From assembly GCF_003576645.1 (NCBI RefSeq), contig NC_044916.1, forward strand, positions 5,724,156 through 5,788,155: a stretch of DNA of 64,000 nt. The letters are read 5' to 3'. Source of the DNA: Ipomoea triloba. Lineage: Eukaryota > Streptophyta > Magnoliopsida > Solanales > Convolvulaceae. A program made the position numbers and the translations under genes. The notes beneath the pieces were generated by a model. That model worked only from the letters and a program-made list of their open reading frames with translations, was not told where the DNA came from and searched no databases. Numbering within the stretch: the stretch's first letter is position 1; each line of letters starts with the position of its first letter. Positions 34,121 through 45,134 of the stretch are shown piece by piece.

Positions 34121-36209
34121 TATTAGTTTTACACCCTATGAGCTATTTGGTTTATTCATTAAAATTATGGGTTGCATATTGGACCTTGTTCTTTAAATTA
34201 AAGCAAAAAATTAGACATTTTGAGCTTGTATATGATATTATGGAGACATTTTTAGTACATATAGAAAAAATTTATCATGCTCGTAGACATAGACTATCCT
34301 GGGTACAATCCACAAAGTTATTATACAAAATGTTAAATTTGTACTGAGTATTGTGAGAACATTCATAGTACAAACTCAAAGACTTATCGGTTTATTTTGG
34401 AATTACATAAGATGCAAGAAGAGCAAGTACCAATTGATACCTTAATTAAAATTTTCTTTGAAATGATAATTGTACCAATTTATCCTACAAAATTTATTAC
34501 AAAGGAAACACATTTGTGCAAATTAAATGATTGATAAAGACCCTGCGTTAAAAGTTGGATTGGAACTTATAACTCATTAATTGCCATTGGTTTACCAACA
34601 GAGCTCATTCCATATCTCTCAATCTTTCTAAATTTATGCTACACAACCCATGTTGCTCTTTACACCATACAAAGCAATCTTTCTTTTTTCATCTCTTCCA
34701 ATAATTAATACATGCATAGGCTATGGTTTATTTTAGTTTTTTATTTTTATTTTTATTTTTATTTTTATTTCTATTAATGACTTCATAGTTAATGTCTTTC
34801 TAAATTTCATATTATATGAAATTTGACGTTTCCAATTACCATTTCTGTGGTTTCATGGTTAGGAGTACCCCCACATCTTCTAATTTTCAACAATATAATT
34901 TTGGTGACATACAATCATGAAATATAATAATTTATTGTCTACGATGGTTAAGAGTACTCATGATGATAGCTATCTATGATGGTTATTGTTTGAAATTAGA
35001 ATATGCACATATATTATATATAAAAATAATACCTAAAATTGTATTGTCACATAATAGTAATTATATGAAAAGAAGAAGACATTTCTTTGGTTTACAGATT
35101 GAGTATTAAATTTGTAATTCTAATTTTGAATATTTTGAGGTCTACTGAAATTAAATAAGAAATTTCCTTGTGCGAATGAGTAAATAAAATTAAGTTGGTA
35201 AACATAACTATGTAAAAAGCAAGGAATGAGTAAATAAAATTATGTTGGTAAACATAACTATGTAAAAAGGGAGTATGGGAATTAAATGGTGGAGAGGAGG
35301 GCATGGCTTGCAAAGTACGTTCCTCATAGGTAGAAAAACAAAAGATGGGAAAAGATGCAAGAGTTTGAATGTAGTACTAAACATATGGTCAAATTTACAA
35401 AATCATATATATAAAATAAATGTGTGTTTATTCGAATAGAAACACACCTAATTATGTTAGAAAAATTTCATTTTACCATTCAACATTAGAATTAAGGTAT
35501 TATAATTTAATTACATAGTCGTTGAATGTTTCCATACTTTATTTAAATATGAAATTTAAACAAGAATGAATGGGTAATAAAGTTGATTAATATCACCAAT
35601 TTCGTACTTTTTCAATAATTTAATTTCTACTAATCATAATCTACATTACAATACAGCTTTCAAATCATTGTCTATTAGTACACAAACATTTTCCATTTTA
35701 AACAAGAATAAAGGTAACTTAAGTGCATTAACAAATCCTCTTATCATTTCTGTCTAGGTTCAATTATAAGATCTAAATTTGTATAGCTACTGCTAAACTA
35801 GCTAGAACAACGTGGGAAGGAAGACAAATCAGTATGCAATAACCTAACATCACCATAATGGTAAGTTACATTAATGATAATAGGCCAAAAATGGTACCTG
35901 TGGCTGCCAAACATATGAATAGAAAATTTTCTTCAACTGGTTGTATAATAATATAATAAATTTAAATGATTAGTACATGACTTATATTGGGATGACAATT
36001 TCAATAATCCGCTCCGCGGATATCTACCCGAATCTATCCCGCATGAATCGAATTTTTTTGGTGATAATTGGTGCTAGGTCGGGATGAGTGTTAAAAAAAG
36101 TAAATCATCAGCGGGTCGAGTTAGATTCGGGTTCTATTTACAAAATCCATCTAGAACCTCATCCGACCCACCATGTATGTGTGTGCGCGCATATATACAC
36201 ACACATACA

Positions 36210-36212
<3 letters not shown>
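34121..36212. other. AT-rich intergenic DNA with duplicated pieces
   Basis: 34345-34570 is colinear with 54015-54260 (ACAAACTCAAAG, CTTATCG, TTGGATTGGAACTTATAA). A 50-bp near-perfect tandem repeat is at 35174-35273. The remaining sequence shows no recognisable gene or element. Confidence 0.5.

Positions 36213-36253
<41 letters not shown>
36213..36253. repeat. (TA)n microsatellite
   Basis: TA run preceded by short AC/CATA repeats. Confidence 0.95.
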
Positions 36254-36258
<5 letters not shown>

Positions 36259-36311
36259 TAGCAACATAAGTAGTACTAGCATATACTTAATTATAAGTCA
36301 CTTATATAAAG

Positions 36312-36708
36312 TTAAGTAAATGAGTTAATTGCATTTTTTTATCTTAGATTTATAGGTGATTGTCCACTTTTTATAGTTTTTTTTTTTTTTTTAAATCCAA
36401 AATATCCTCCTTTGGTCCTCTATTAAAAAAATAATTAAATGTCGTTAAATACAAGTATATTTCGGTCTACAATTATAATTTTTTTTAAAATGATAAATAT
36501 AAAAAATATAACGCATTTTCTATTATAAAAGATTGAAATGTCCTTATTTAACGGAATTTCAATAATTTAGTTGATAGAACACCAAAAATAGTCATGCTAC
36601 AATAATACTAGGACCAAAAGTGGATATTTTGATTTAAAAAAAGACTAAAAGTGGACTGCCACATATAAGTTTAGGGCAAAAAATGAAATAAACACTTAAG
36701 TAAATTTA
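36312..36708. mobile_element. fold-back MITE
   Basis: The left arm (TAAGTAAATGAGTTAATTGC... GTCCACTTTTTATAG) is inverted and imperfectly matched by the right arm (CTAAAAGTGGACTGCCAC ... AAACACTTAAGTAAATT). A further right-arm copy follows at 36735-36796. No coding potential. Confidence 0.65.
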
Positions 36709-36799
36709 TTCTATTAGGGGATTTTCTGATTAAAAAAACACTAAAAGTGAAATGTCAGCTATAAATTTATGACAAAAAATAAAATTCACTCTTAAGTAA

Positions 36800-37099
36800 G
36801 GGTGTGTTTGGTTGGTGGGTTTAGGTATAAGGAATGGGTATGAAAGTGATTGCTTGTGTTTGGTTGATAGGTTTTGTGAATGCTACTATGGGTTTGGAAT
36901 ACCCCATTAATGAGAAAACCCATACCCTTATTAAATAAGGTTTCATCCCTCTTCCTCCTTTCTTCCCCAACAATTAATAACCATTCCCATTCCACCCAAC
37001 TACCAAACATGCTAAATACTTTCACCAAAACCCATTACCATTACCAAGTTTTTGATACCCATTCCGATTCCGATTCCCATGTGCGAACCAAACGCACCC
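36800..37099. mobile_element. Tourist-like MITE, 300 bp, TAA target duplication
   Basis: It starts GGGTGTGTTTGGTTGG and ends GAACCAAACGCACCC, flanked by TAA at 36797-36799 and 37100-37102. Subterminal parts resemble those of the MITE at 10218-10680 and the truncated end at 27521. Confidence 0.88.
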
Positions 37100-37102
37100 T
37101 AA

Positions 37103-37641
37103 ATTTATTCTATTGAAGTTTGAGATTTTTTATTCATGTCGAATATTCCTATTTTTGGAAAAACAAACCAATATGAAAGCAAAAGAAATAAACATAAAAT
37201 CAAATTACATTAAAGAAAACTGTCATCCCATTATGCGGAGTAATAGTCAATTTTTTTTATCTAACCAAACATTGGGTTGTACTAGACAAAAATAACAGTT
37301 TTATATTGCGTTATGGATTGAAATAAATCCAACTAGTTAGTTGATTCAATCATCATATAATATAATGAATCCTATAAAATTTACAACAACTAATTTGTTC
37401 ACAAAAATTTCGTTATAAAATTTATAATAATATTCATTTTATAACACATACCAGAGCCATTTAGACAAATAGATATTACTAATCAAAATTAAGTAAATTT
37501 ACTAAATTGAAGTAATGGTAATTCACCTCTCACCATTATGTGGGATAAGAATACGGGGACCTTAGTGCTAGGAAATTTCACATTTTGTTGACAAAGTCAA
37601 TTACTTGGTATGTCCATTTTAACTTTATATTTTGCAGTATT
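37103..37641. other. AT-rich intergenic DNA, nothing recognised
   Basis: No gene, terminal repeat or tandem array was recognised. Confidence 0.4.
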
Positions 37642-37669
37642 AATCACTGCTGGAAATTATCATTTTTCC

Positions 37670-38010
37670 GACCTCATTTCCGACCACCTAAAAATATGGT
37701 CACAAAAAGTGACTTTTTCTCAATTTTCCGTCGGTGGGTTATGGTGGTCGGAAAGTGGTCGGAATTTCCGACCACCTTTAGTAAGTAGTCGGAAATTCCG
37801 ACCAGTATTTACAAAGTGGTCAGAAATTTTTCGTCGCATTTATTTATTTTTAATTAGAGAGCATTTCCGACCCCAGGGTAGTCGGAAATTCCGACCACAA
37901 TGTAAAAGTGGTCGAAAATGTTTTTTGGCAGTTTAAATTGTTTAAACTGAGCTTTTGTTCCGACCATCTTGTGGTCGGTATTTCCGACCACTATAAGTGG
38001 TGGTCGGAAA
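37670..38010. repeat. left CACTA subterminal repeats
   Basis: About ten copies in both orientations of a TGGTCGGAA / TTCCGACCA core, the presumed transposase-binding motif. Function is inferred from other CACTA elements. Confidence 0.8.
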
Positions 38011-38641
38011 GTTACTAATTTTTTTTTTTATGTGGTTCAAAATTTAACTTGCATTTCTTCACCCGACCACCAAGTATGTTGACATGTTGTAATATTCAAT
38101 ATAAACAACTAAATTAGCCTCGCGTAGCAACCAGCATTATTTCACCATTCTTGTTATGAAAATAACATTGTGTCGCCCTTTCCATATAGATATATGAAAT
38201 CATTTTCTAATTTCAATTCCTTAAAACCTTTATTGTTGTTAGGACTCTACAATTCTAGTTTTATTGAGAATCATAATTCTATTTAGTTTCATAATCCCAC
38301 GTAATGCTGGTTATCAACACGGTCGCTGCCTACGTGAAGCAAGCGGATCGGAGGCGGTGTCCCATCGTCTTCCCCTACTGTAATCTCCACTGCTACCGGT
38401 CGTTACTCTTTTATTTTCGCATTGTTGGTTTCATTTGCTTTGTTTTACTGTTTTAATTTTGTTTGCAATTTATGTGTTTTTCCTCTCGTTGTTTTGACGA
38501 GTTTCTTCCTCTCGTTTACTTTGGCGACCATAAAGCGTGAAATGATAAAACTAGTCATGGCGTATGTGAATCTCATCTTGGGTGACAACCATGAAAATAT
38601 AAAAAGAAACACCTCTAAACTATGATATACAGTTTAGCTCG

Positions 38642-38830
38642 ATGGAGATATTGTCAATAGATAGAAGAATGAAAATAGATACTCATGTGGTGTGCAAGAC
38701 TATTCAACCAGTGTTAGTCTTGGGTACGTTTGACCAAATCATTAAAGAAGTTTTAAGTTCATCCAACAAATTCAGTTTCAAATTTGTAAAACAGTATGCG
38801 AATCAAGTAGCTAATAGCTTATTGTGTTAG
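38642..38830 (+). pseudogene. RNase H-like (RVT_3) fragment
   Basis: A 62-residue frame contains MKIDTHVVCKTIQ and FKFVKQYANQVANSL. These match the D-(S/A)-x-x-(L/V)V and F-V-R-R-x-x-N-x-x-A-x-x-L-A signatures of the RNase H-like domain in plant LINEs and related host proteins. The N-terminal half and the first acidic residues are missing. Whether it was captured as part of a gene or inserted as a LINE piece is unclear. Confidence 0.5.
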
Positions 38831-38941
38831 TTGATTTGACTATTGGATAGAATTAATCACAACTATTAAATTGTTTAATTAAATCAAATGATCAGATAAG
38901 TCCACAGGTCCTCACCTAACTATAAGTCCTCATTTGATCCT

Positions 38942-38944
<3 letters not shown>

Positions 38945-39010
<66 letters not shown>
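38945..39010. repeat. (TA)n inside the CACTA element
   Basis: TA run of about 66 bases. Confidence 0.95.
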
Positions 39011-39011
<1 letters not shown>

Positions 39012-39295
39012 CTTAGGGGTGTTTGTTGATAGTTAATTAGTTTAGCTGGTAGCTAATAGCTTATTGTGTTAGTTGATTTGACTAACTGATTGTATTAGCT
39101 AGTTATAAAAATACGTATTAACTGTTTACTATTAACTGGTTGCATGTAAAATGACTAATAATTTATTATTATTATTATTATGTAAAGTTTAATATAATTT
39201 ACTTTTTATAATAATAATAATAGTCATCATCATAAATTATTTTTAATTATAAACATATAAATTTTAAAATAATTTTATTTTAAAGTTGATATTGT

Positions 39296-39299
39296 TGTA

Positions 39300-39340
<41 letters not shown>
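39296..39340. repeat. (TTA)n microsatellite
   Basis: Trinucleotide run inside the CACTA element. Confidence 0.95.
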
Positions 39341-39479
39341 GCAAAAAAAATTGTGCTAAAATTTCACTCCAAATTATTAATTAAAATTGGCGCCATTCTC
39401 AATTCAATCCCAAATTTTCGCCAATATCTCCCTCCTTAGCTCTCCAAATTGTGGCTTTATTAAAAAAAACAATACTCCT

Positions 39480-39850
39480 TAGAACAAAACCCTAGTTCCC
39501 CCCAGATCTCAGATCCGCTCCTATCACTCTCTCACTCTCCGTTTCTCCCTTCTCACCCTCTCACTCAGACGACGCCAGCCTCCACCACGAACCGCCTCCA
39601 CCGCTACAGCCGCCGACGCCGCCGTCGACGTTGCGTTGCCACTGCCTCCCCTGCGAAGACGCCGACGCTGCCACCACCTCTGGCCCAGCCCTCACCGTTG
39701 AAAGTCCCACTGCCTCGCCACTCACCAGTCTACCACGGTGCTGCGCTGCTGCCAGTCCACCGCCTCCCACTGCATCGCCTCCGCCTGTCCGCCTCTGCCT
39801 CGGCCCTCGTCAGTCGCCTCGAGCCCTCGACACCAGCCACCGCCCACCAG
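39480..39850 (+). pseudogene. captured first-exon-like region of an unidentified gene
   Basis: It begins AACAAAACCCTAG, a common plant transcript-start context, continues through a CT-rich 5' UTR-like tract, then a GC-rich block full of CCGCC and GACGCC. It ends at a good donor, CACCAG/GTTTGG (39850/39851). The base composition contrasts sharply with the surroundings. The encoded Pro/Ser/Ala-rich peptide matches nothing I know and is not the ubiquitin-like N terminus of DDI1, so it probably comes from another gene. Confidence 0.5.
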
Positions 39851-40516
39851 GTTTGGTCTTCTACTCTTCTTTGACTCTTCCCTTACTAATTAACATCAAC
39901 TCCTCAAAATCTCATCCCTTGAAGTCTGGAACTATAAATGTTAATTTCAATAATTTATTCACCTAATTTTCCTAACTTTTGGTTTGCTCTAATTTCTCTA
40001 ATTTCGTTTTTGCATTAATTCCCCTAATTTTGAAGATAGTTTTTGCCCTAATTGTCCCAATTTTGTTTGTTTGTTTGTTTTTTTTTTGTTTTTTTTTTAA
40101 AAAAAAGTTTTTAGTTGCTGCTATAGTGCCCACTGGCTAATTCATCAATTTCTAATTTGTTATTAGTTAATTACTAATTGCTTATTTAGTTAATCTGTTA
40201 ATGTGTTTACTTAATTTGTTAATGTGAATTATTTACTAATTTTACTTAATCTGTTAATGAAAATGAAGCCCGGGCTGGTAATCTAATGGAAGTTTGAATA
40301 TTCTGTGAGTTTTACACTTTGTGTCTATATATTCTGCGAGTTTTACAATGGATTAACCCTGCATAGTTGATTTGATTTAGTGGTTAAGTTTCTGGGAATA
40401 ATGGGCTATATGAACAGCTTGAGATTTAATGACTTCATTACTTTGTGACTCTAAGTAAAATGGGTAGGATGTGATATGCTGAAACTAATATACTATACAT
40501 AATGTTACAAACCCAG

Positions 40517-40633
40517 AGTGATCATGAGCTATTACAAATTTTTCTTGGGAATGATCTCAACAAACTACAAGAAATTATGAGTCTACGTCATAAACATAGA
40601 GCAGAACTCCTCCTCAGGAGAGATGAGGAGATG
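40517..40633 (+). pseudogene. DDI1: captured DDI1 exon (first of two)
   Basis: 117 bp, 39 codons in one frame, bounded by acceptor ACCCAG and donor GTAGAT. The peptide includes FLGNDLNKLQEIM and the Arg/Glu-rich RHKHRAELLL stretch, then ends EEM. It matches the linker of plant DNA-damage-inducible protein 1 between its ubiquitin-like and retroviral-protease-like domains. It joins in phase to 40786-40851. Confidence 0.8.
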
Positions 40634-40785
40634 GTAGATACCTCTTGTATTGATATTCCTTCTTACTGTCTTGATTTTATATTTTATGAACTTATATATT
40701 TGCATCATTATTACCTCAGTATCTAATTCTTGGTAGGTCTCTCAAGTTAAAATGCATTACATGACTATGTAGTTTTGTTATCCAG

Positions 40786-40851
40786 GCACTACTTTATGCA
40801 TATCCATTTGATGTAGAGGCACAAAAGAAAATTGAAGTAGCAATCCGGCAG
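40786..40851 (+). pseudogene. DDI1: captured DDI1 exon (second of two)
   Basis: 66 bp, 22 codons, acceptor TCCAG and donor GTTAGT. The peptide ALLYAYPFDVEAQKKIEV followed by AIRQ is highly characteristic of eukaryotic DDI1 just before the aspartic protease domain. The next DDI1 exons (catalytic D-S-G region) are absent, so only a fragment of this proteasome-shuttle protease was captured. DDI1 is normally a single housekeeping gene, so this is a fragment and not the functional locus. Confidence 0.88.
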
Positions 40852-41230
40852 GTTAGTGCTGCTTCTTTGCCTCTTCCTTCTTATGTGTTTTTGCATCTAT
40901 TATGCCTTTTATTTACATCCTCATTTAGTACGAGTTTTCAATAGCAAAATTGGAAATTGCAAAAATTCTGTTTTATATCTCCTTGCCGAGGAAATTTGTC
41001 ATTTGCTATATCATAAAGACATTCTGGATTGCTCAACGGGTTGGCTTTCAGGATACAGAATTTGAATGTATTTATTTCTTTTCATCTAATTATTATCCTT
41101 TGAAACCTGGTATAAATATATATAAATCAATATCTCCTCTCTTTTAATTCATTCATTCTTTGAAAGAATTTTGTGCATTAAGGATGTAGTTTTGATACTA
41201 CAACAGTGTAATTCAATATTATGGCAGTAT

Positions 41231-41423
41231 AATCTTGGGGAGCATAAATCTCAAGCTTTGGATGATAAATTGCAGGCTTTGGACACAAAAGAAGATGAAG
41301 TGTCATAAATCTCACTTGGTTTCTCATTCATCATTTTTCAAGACAGGTTGGCACTTTAGAGAACATTATCAAGCACTCTCAGCTTGAGATCATTGAGCTT
41401 AAACATTCACTAGAAGAGCAAAG
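41231..41423 (+). pseudogene. exon-like pieces of an unidentified coiled-coil gene
   Basis: 41347-41423 lies between acceptor GACAG and donor GTACCT and encodes VGTLENIIKHSQLEIIELKH then SLEEQR, a Leu/Glu-rich heptad-like stretch. The segment from about 41231 (YNLGEHKSQALDDKLQ) may be another exon but ends in a stop near 41306. I do not recognise the source gene. Both lie in the CACTA interior, same strand as the DDI1 exons. Confidence 0.45.
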
Positions 41424-41527
41424 GTACCTTCTGTTCATCTTTGGTTGTATTGGCTTGATGCTATATGATTAAAGAGTAAACTCCATAATTCTATGAGGAT
41501 TCTGTCATGAATATCTCAACAGAAAAA

Positions 41528-41611
41528 CCAGTGTTGGTTTGGGTGTCTGTTTGCTAAATTGATGACAAACCAGTGTTGGTTTGGGTGTCTGTTTGCTAAA
41601 TTGATGACAAT
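41528..41611. repeat. 42-bp tandem duplication
   Basis: A unit starting CCAGTGTTGGTTTGGG is present twice with period 42 and no difference seen over the first copy. Confidence 0.9.
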
Positions 41612-41884
41612 GGCTGACACTTGGAAAGATTCAATTTTTCTATGAGCATTTTGTTTTTGTTTTTGTTTTTTTTTTGTTTTTCCTTTTTGGGGATGAATGT
41701 ATTGTATTGTTTCTTGACTTCTAAAATTCACCATCAAACTCTTGAATGGTTTAGAATGAGTTATCCAGAATGTATAAGAAGTTAAATTCTAGAATGTTTT
41801 AAATTTTCAATTGTACATTCATAAATGAATTCTCTTCATGAAATGTGTATGTCTTTCAACAATTGTCTTACCAACTTGCAACAA

Positions 41885-41906
41885 ATATATATATATATAT
41901 ATATAT
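41885..41906. repeat. (TA)n microsatellite
   Basis: Short TA run. Just after it (41912-41940) is a palindrome TTCACTACAGAG/CTCTGTAGTGGAA. Confidence 0.9.
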
Positions 41907-41969
41907 TCATTTCACTACAGAGGGATTCTCTGTAGTGGAATAAATTTTTTTTTATTTTTTGCCTCCAGT

Positions 41970-42225
41970 TTTCCGACCACCATGGTGGTCGGAAATTCAG
42001 ACCACGGTGGTCGAAAGTACCGGACTCGCCTGGTCGCTCTCTTGGTCGTTTTTTTCCGACTACTTTCTAAAAGTGGTCGGAATTTCCGACCACTTCCACT
42101 GATGGTCGGATTTACCGACGAGGGTTTTCCGGACACCCATATTGGTCGGAAAAGTGGTCGGAACAGGCCTTTCCGACCTAATTAAGGCCATTTCCGACCA
42201 CTTTTGGGTGGTCGGAAATATGATG
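41970..42225. repeat. right CACTA subterminal repeats
   Basis: Dense TGGTCGGAA / TTCCGACCA copies mirroring 37670-38010. Confidence 0.8.
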
Positions 42226-42267
42226 ATTTCCAGCAGTGAATATTCCATGATAGCATGACAACAATTT

Positions 42268-42270
<3 letters not shown>

Positions 42271-42299
<29 letters not shown>
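42271..42299. repeat. (TA)n microsatellite
   Basis: TA run just outside the CACTA right end. Confidence 0.9.
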
Positions 42300-42303
<4 letters not shown>

Positions 42304-42536
42304 CACTGTGAGATAGATTTGATGGTATGGAGCAACAAAAGCAAACTGCATTAAATACCGGTTGAAGACTATTTATTTTTTATTTTTTATTTTTCTGGTT
42401 GAAGACTATATTCACTTGTTTATGTAGGTTAGGGTAACACTGACTTGTAGCCTAAATATAAAGTTATGGGAATTAAATATCATTATAAATATCTACTCAA
42501 CTTATTACAGATTTGAAAGGAGAAAAAAAGACAATG

Positions 42537-42559
42537 ATATATATATATATATATATATA
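42537..42559. repeat. (TA)n microsatellite
   Basis: TA run abutting the fold-back element. Confidence 0.9.
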
Positions 42560-42560
42560 A

Positions 42561-42850
42561 GTGAAAATTGAATTTTTGTTCCTTTAATTATATTGGTAAT
42601 ACAACTTAGTCCTTGAGTTATATGTAGTGATCATCTTTAACCTCTAACTTATGCACGAAGTAGCGATTTTAATCCCTTGAATTCTATTTTTGTCATCATT
42701 ATTTACTTAATAAAGTGATGGATTTGATCCCTCAGGGATTAAATTCGTCACTTTGCATAACTTAAAGGTTAAAGATTATTAAGCATATAACTCAATGACT
42801 AATTCTATATCACAAATATAACTGAAGGGCAAATAAATACAAATTTTCAA
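42561..42850. mobile_element. fold-back MITE
   Basis: The left arm GTGAAAATTGAATTTTTGTT ... CTTGAGTTATATG ... CTTATGCA ... TTTTAATCCCT is inverted as AGGGATTAAATTCGTCAC ... TGCATAACTTAAAGG ... CATATAACTCAATGAC ... AAATTTTC. Arms of roughly 120 bp and no coding capacity. Confidence 0.7.
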
Positions 42851-43780
42851 GCTCTATCTCTCTAGCATTCTATATTTGTAGTAGTACATATAGTCATTTC
42901 AGGATCACAAATGCTATTATTAAATATATGTGAGTATTGGCCTGGTCTGGTGGGACAGGCCGGTGGGCTTTGGTCTGGTAGTAGAGGTGGGCTTAGGTCT
43001 GGTAGCAGAGGAAGGGGGGAAAGGCAATTGTTATACTAGGAACCTGAGTTTCTATTGCATTGTGAACTTGATACAAAAATATTATAAATTCAGTTAACAC
43101 ATTCTGTATGTATAGTTAACAGTTTCTGTACATGTAAAAAGAAACTTGGTAATTGCTGACATATAATATGATAGATATAGGTACAAAAATTGTCAACTGC
43201 ATGCACATAATATGTCAACTACAAATACAAAATTTGAAGGTTAATTTTGGATCAAGATCCACAATGCAAGGTAGACCTTGCTCCCTGGAATGATTTGATG
43301 GGAAACAATAGTTATAACATGGACCCTAGTCCACCTTGCAAGGTGGATCCGCCACAATTTACATAGAGAATATTCACAATTTACATACTAAATGTTCACA
43401 ATTCAAATTGTAAGCATTCAGACATTCAATATGTAATTGTGAACATTTAGTATATAAATTGTGACATTCAGTATGTAAATTGTGTATTTTGAACCCAAGT
43501 CCACAGAATAATTTGCCTTGTATTAAGTACTGCTAGGGCTAGTAAGGAGGCAATTATACGATCCACACAACAGTGTAGATCACAGTTCAAAACACATAAA
43601 ATATATTATTTTAACTCATACAATACATTATTTTAATACATAAAGTACACTAATTCTAACTCATAAAATACGTTATCTTACTTTAGAAATTTTATTATTC
43701 TAACACATAAAGTACATAATACATTATTCTAACTTATAAAATACATTATTCCAACACATAAATTATATTATATCATAGCA
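42851..43780. repeat. intergenic DNA with short degenerate repeats
   Basis: 43590-43765 is built of AACTCATAAAATACATTATT / AACACATAAAGTACA units. 43360-43490 has repeated TTCACAATTTACATACTAAATG phrases in both orientations. GTCCACCTTGCAAGGTGGATCC near 43331 is a good inverted repeat. No gene was recognised. Confidence 0.45.
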
Positions 43781-43920
43781 ATTGATTTTTTTTTACTTTG
43801 TCCAATATCAATATTGGACAAAGTGTCTCATTCAGTACTTGATTAGTTCGTTGAAATTGATACAATATTATAAATTTAAGCGAGAGATGATAAGAAAAAT
43901 ATGGAAGTTCTAATTAAGTT

Positions 43921-43976
43921 TTAACAATCTTTGTTATGAAGATAACAGTTCACGAATTCTCTGCACGCCTTTTCAA
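43921..43976 (-). pseudogene. 3' part of a split small secreted-protein gene
   Basis: The minus strand encodes EKACREFVNCYLHNKDC and a stop (TAA, 43923-43921). This aligns with the C terminus of the intact 95-residue protein at 60266-60553 (SCIGYVNCVILKKVC). Downstream sequence 43790-43920 also matches the 3' flank of that gene. The 5' part is at 46875-47011, so about 2.9 kb of transposon sequence splits this copy. Confidence 0.65.
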
Positions 43977-44111
43977 TATATTACAGATACGGCTATTGAA
44001 GCACAAGAGTCAGTATTGCCTCCACTGAGACTCGAACCCACCACCTCCAGTTTTAAGTCTTCAGGAAAAGGACTATGAACATTATTATTGAATTCATAGC
44101 TAAAATGTATA
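43977..44111 (-). repeat. possible SINE-like sequence with B box
   Basis: The minus strand contains GGTGGTGGGTTCGAGTCTCAG, close to the pol III B-box consensus GGTTCGANTCC, in a GC-richer context. No clear A box at the right distance was identified. It lies between the split gene and the LINE remnant. Confidence 0.35.
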
Positions 44112-44502
44112 TCATTTTTTTGTTGAAAACCAACAAATCCAGATATATTAATTCATAAGGTTCAAACAACCGGAATACAATGAGGAATAGAATAAAAAAA
44201 TACATACGACTCATAGTCCTGATTACAAAGAGACTTGCTAAAATATGGGCGGGACGATTACACCTACGAGACACAAATGTAAGAGTAACCAAATCAACCT
44301 GCATCAGAATAGTACGAATATCATGAATGAGGGCACCAAAAGGAGTATGGTTCACACCTCGCTCCACTGCTTTAATCACTACCTTAACATCAGTTTCCAC
44401 CATCACTCTTTGCCACCCTTGTCTTTTAGTCCACCTCAAGGCCTCCCGAGCCCCAATTGCCTCAGCTTCACGAACCGTGTACAGACCCTGAACCTTGTAC
44501 AT
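44112..44502 (-). mobile_element. 5'-truncated plant LINE (L1) 3' end with RNase H-like domain
   Basis: The minus-strand frame from 44502 contains REAEAIGAREALRWTKRQGW, VMVETDVKVVIKAVE and a FVSRRCNRPAHILA motif. That matches the RVT_3 RNase H-like domain at the end of plant L1 ORF2. Beyond it lie CCTTATGAATTAATATATCT and AACAAAAAAATG, typical of an L1 3' UTR and short poly-A. The reverse transcriptase part is missing. Confidence 0.65.
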
Positions 44503-44563
44503 GACTACCCCTTGCGCAACCTCCTCCTCTTTTAGTAGTTCTAATAATCCCGTGAAACTCTTA

Positions 44564-45134
44564 TCACTCCATCCATTCTTTTGCTTTTAAATTATATAAC
44601 TTTAGCACATCAGATAACTTAGTATATTTGGTAGACCCAGAGAACAAAGGTTTTTCAGCATTATCAAACAAACATCTGAATTCAAGAGGCACTTCACTAA
44701 AATCTCCCTGCATATCACGCATCATTTCATCTATTCGGTCATTAATTTCATCATCCTCATCATTGCTAACATGAGTTTCATTATTCTCCTCGTTATCTGT
44801 CTGAGTTTGACTATTTGCTTGAGTCTCACTCTCTACATGAGTTTCACTATCTACATGAGCTTCACTCTTACTAACACTTGTATTAGGAGGTAAGCTTTCA
44901 ACATGCCATATCCATCGATCGTACCCTTTCTTAAAGCCACGACGTATCAAATGGTCCTTCACTATGTCAAAATTACGATATCTTCTCAAATTTTTACAAT
45001 CACAGCACGGGCACGATATAAAATCCTCCGCCTTTTTACTTTTATTTTCTTCAGCATATTATATGAACTCTTGAACCCCTTGTATATATTTGACTGTAGT
45101 GTGTTTCTTATGCATCCAACTCTGATCCATATCT
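44564..45134 (-). pseudogene. CACTA (En/Spm) transposase-associated domain, broken
   Basis: The minus-strand translation from 45134 starts MDQSWMHKK and continues SCPCCDCKN, then VKDHLIRRGFKKGYDRWIWH. It is the N-terminal Cys-rich transposase-associated domain of plant En/Spm-like elements, followed by an acidic linker and FSGSTKYTKLSDVLKLYNLK. One in-frame TAA interrupts it after VQEFI, near 45069. The DDE domain is missing, because the frame ends at 44564 next to the LINE. The element cannot move itself. Confidence 0.75.

Larger units (their letters stand above)
37645..42238. mobile_element. non-autonomous CACTA element carrying host exons
   Basis: Termini are CACTGCTGGAAAT... and ...ATTTCCAGCAGTG, flanked by the 3-bp repeat AAT (37642-37644, 42239-42241). 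Both subterminal regions (37670-38010, 41970-42225) carry dense direct and inverted copies of GTGGTCGGAAATTCCGACC, the hallmark of CACTA elements. The 4594-bp interior has no transposase. It contains an RNase H-like fragment, a GC-rich first-exon-like region, two exons of DDI1 and further exon-like pieces, most in plus orientation. It is therefore a gene-fragment-carrying (Pack-type) CACTA that depended on an outside transposase. Confidence 0.9.

Noticed and set aside
39561..39966. Host gene starting at 39.5 kb
   Set aside because: It looks like a real first exon, but it lies inside the CACTA and does not continue into a coherent protein, so it is treated as captured sequence.
41912..41940. 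Separate CACTA end at CACTACAGAGGGATTCTCTGTAGTG
   Set aside because: It is a local palindrome lying inside the element whose true termini, with AAT duplications, are at 37645 and 42238.
43977..44060. tRNA gene around the GGTTCGAGTCTC sequence
   Set aside because: Only a B-box-like motif is present. No cloverleaf or acceptor stem could be folded.
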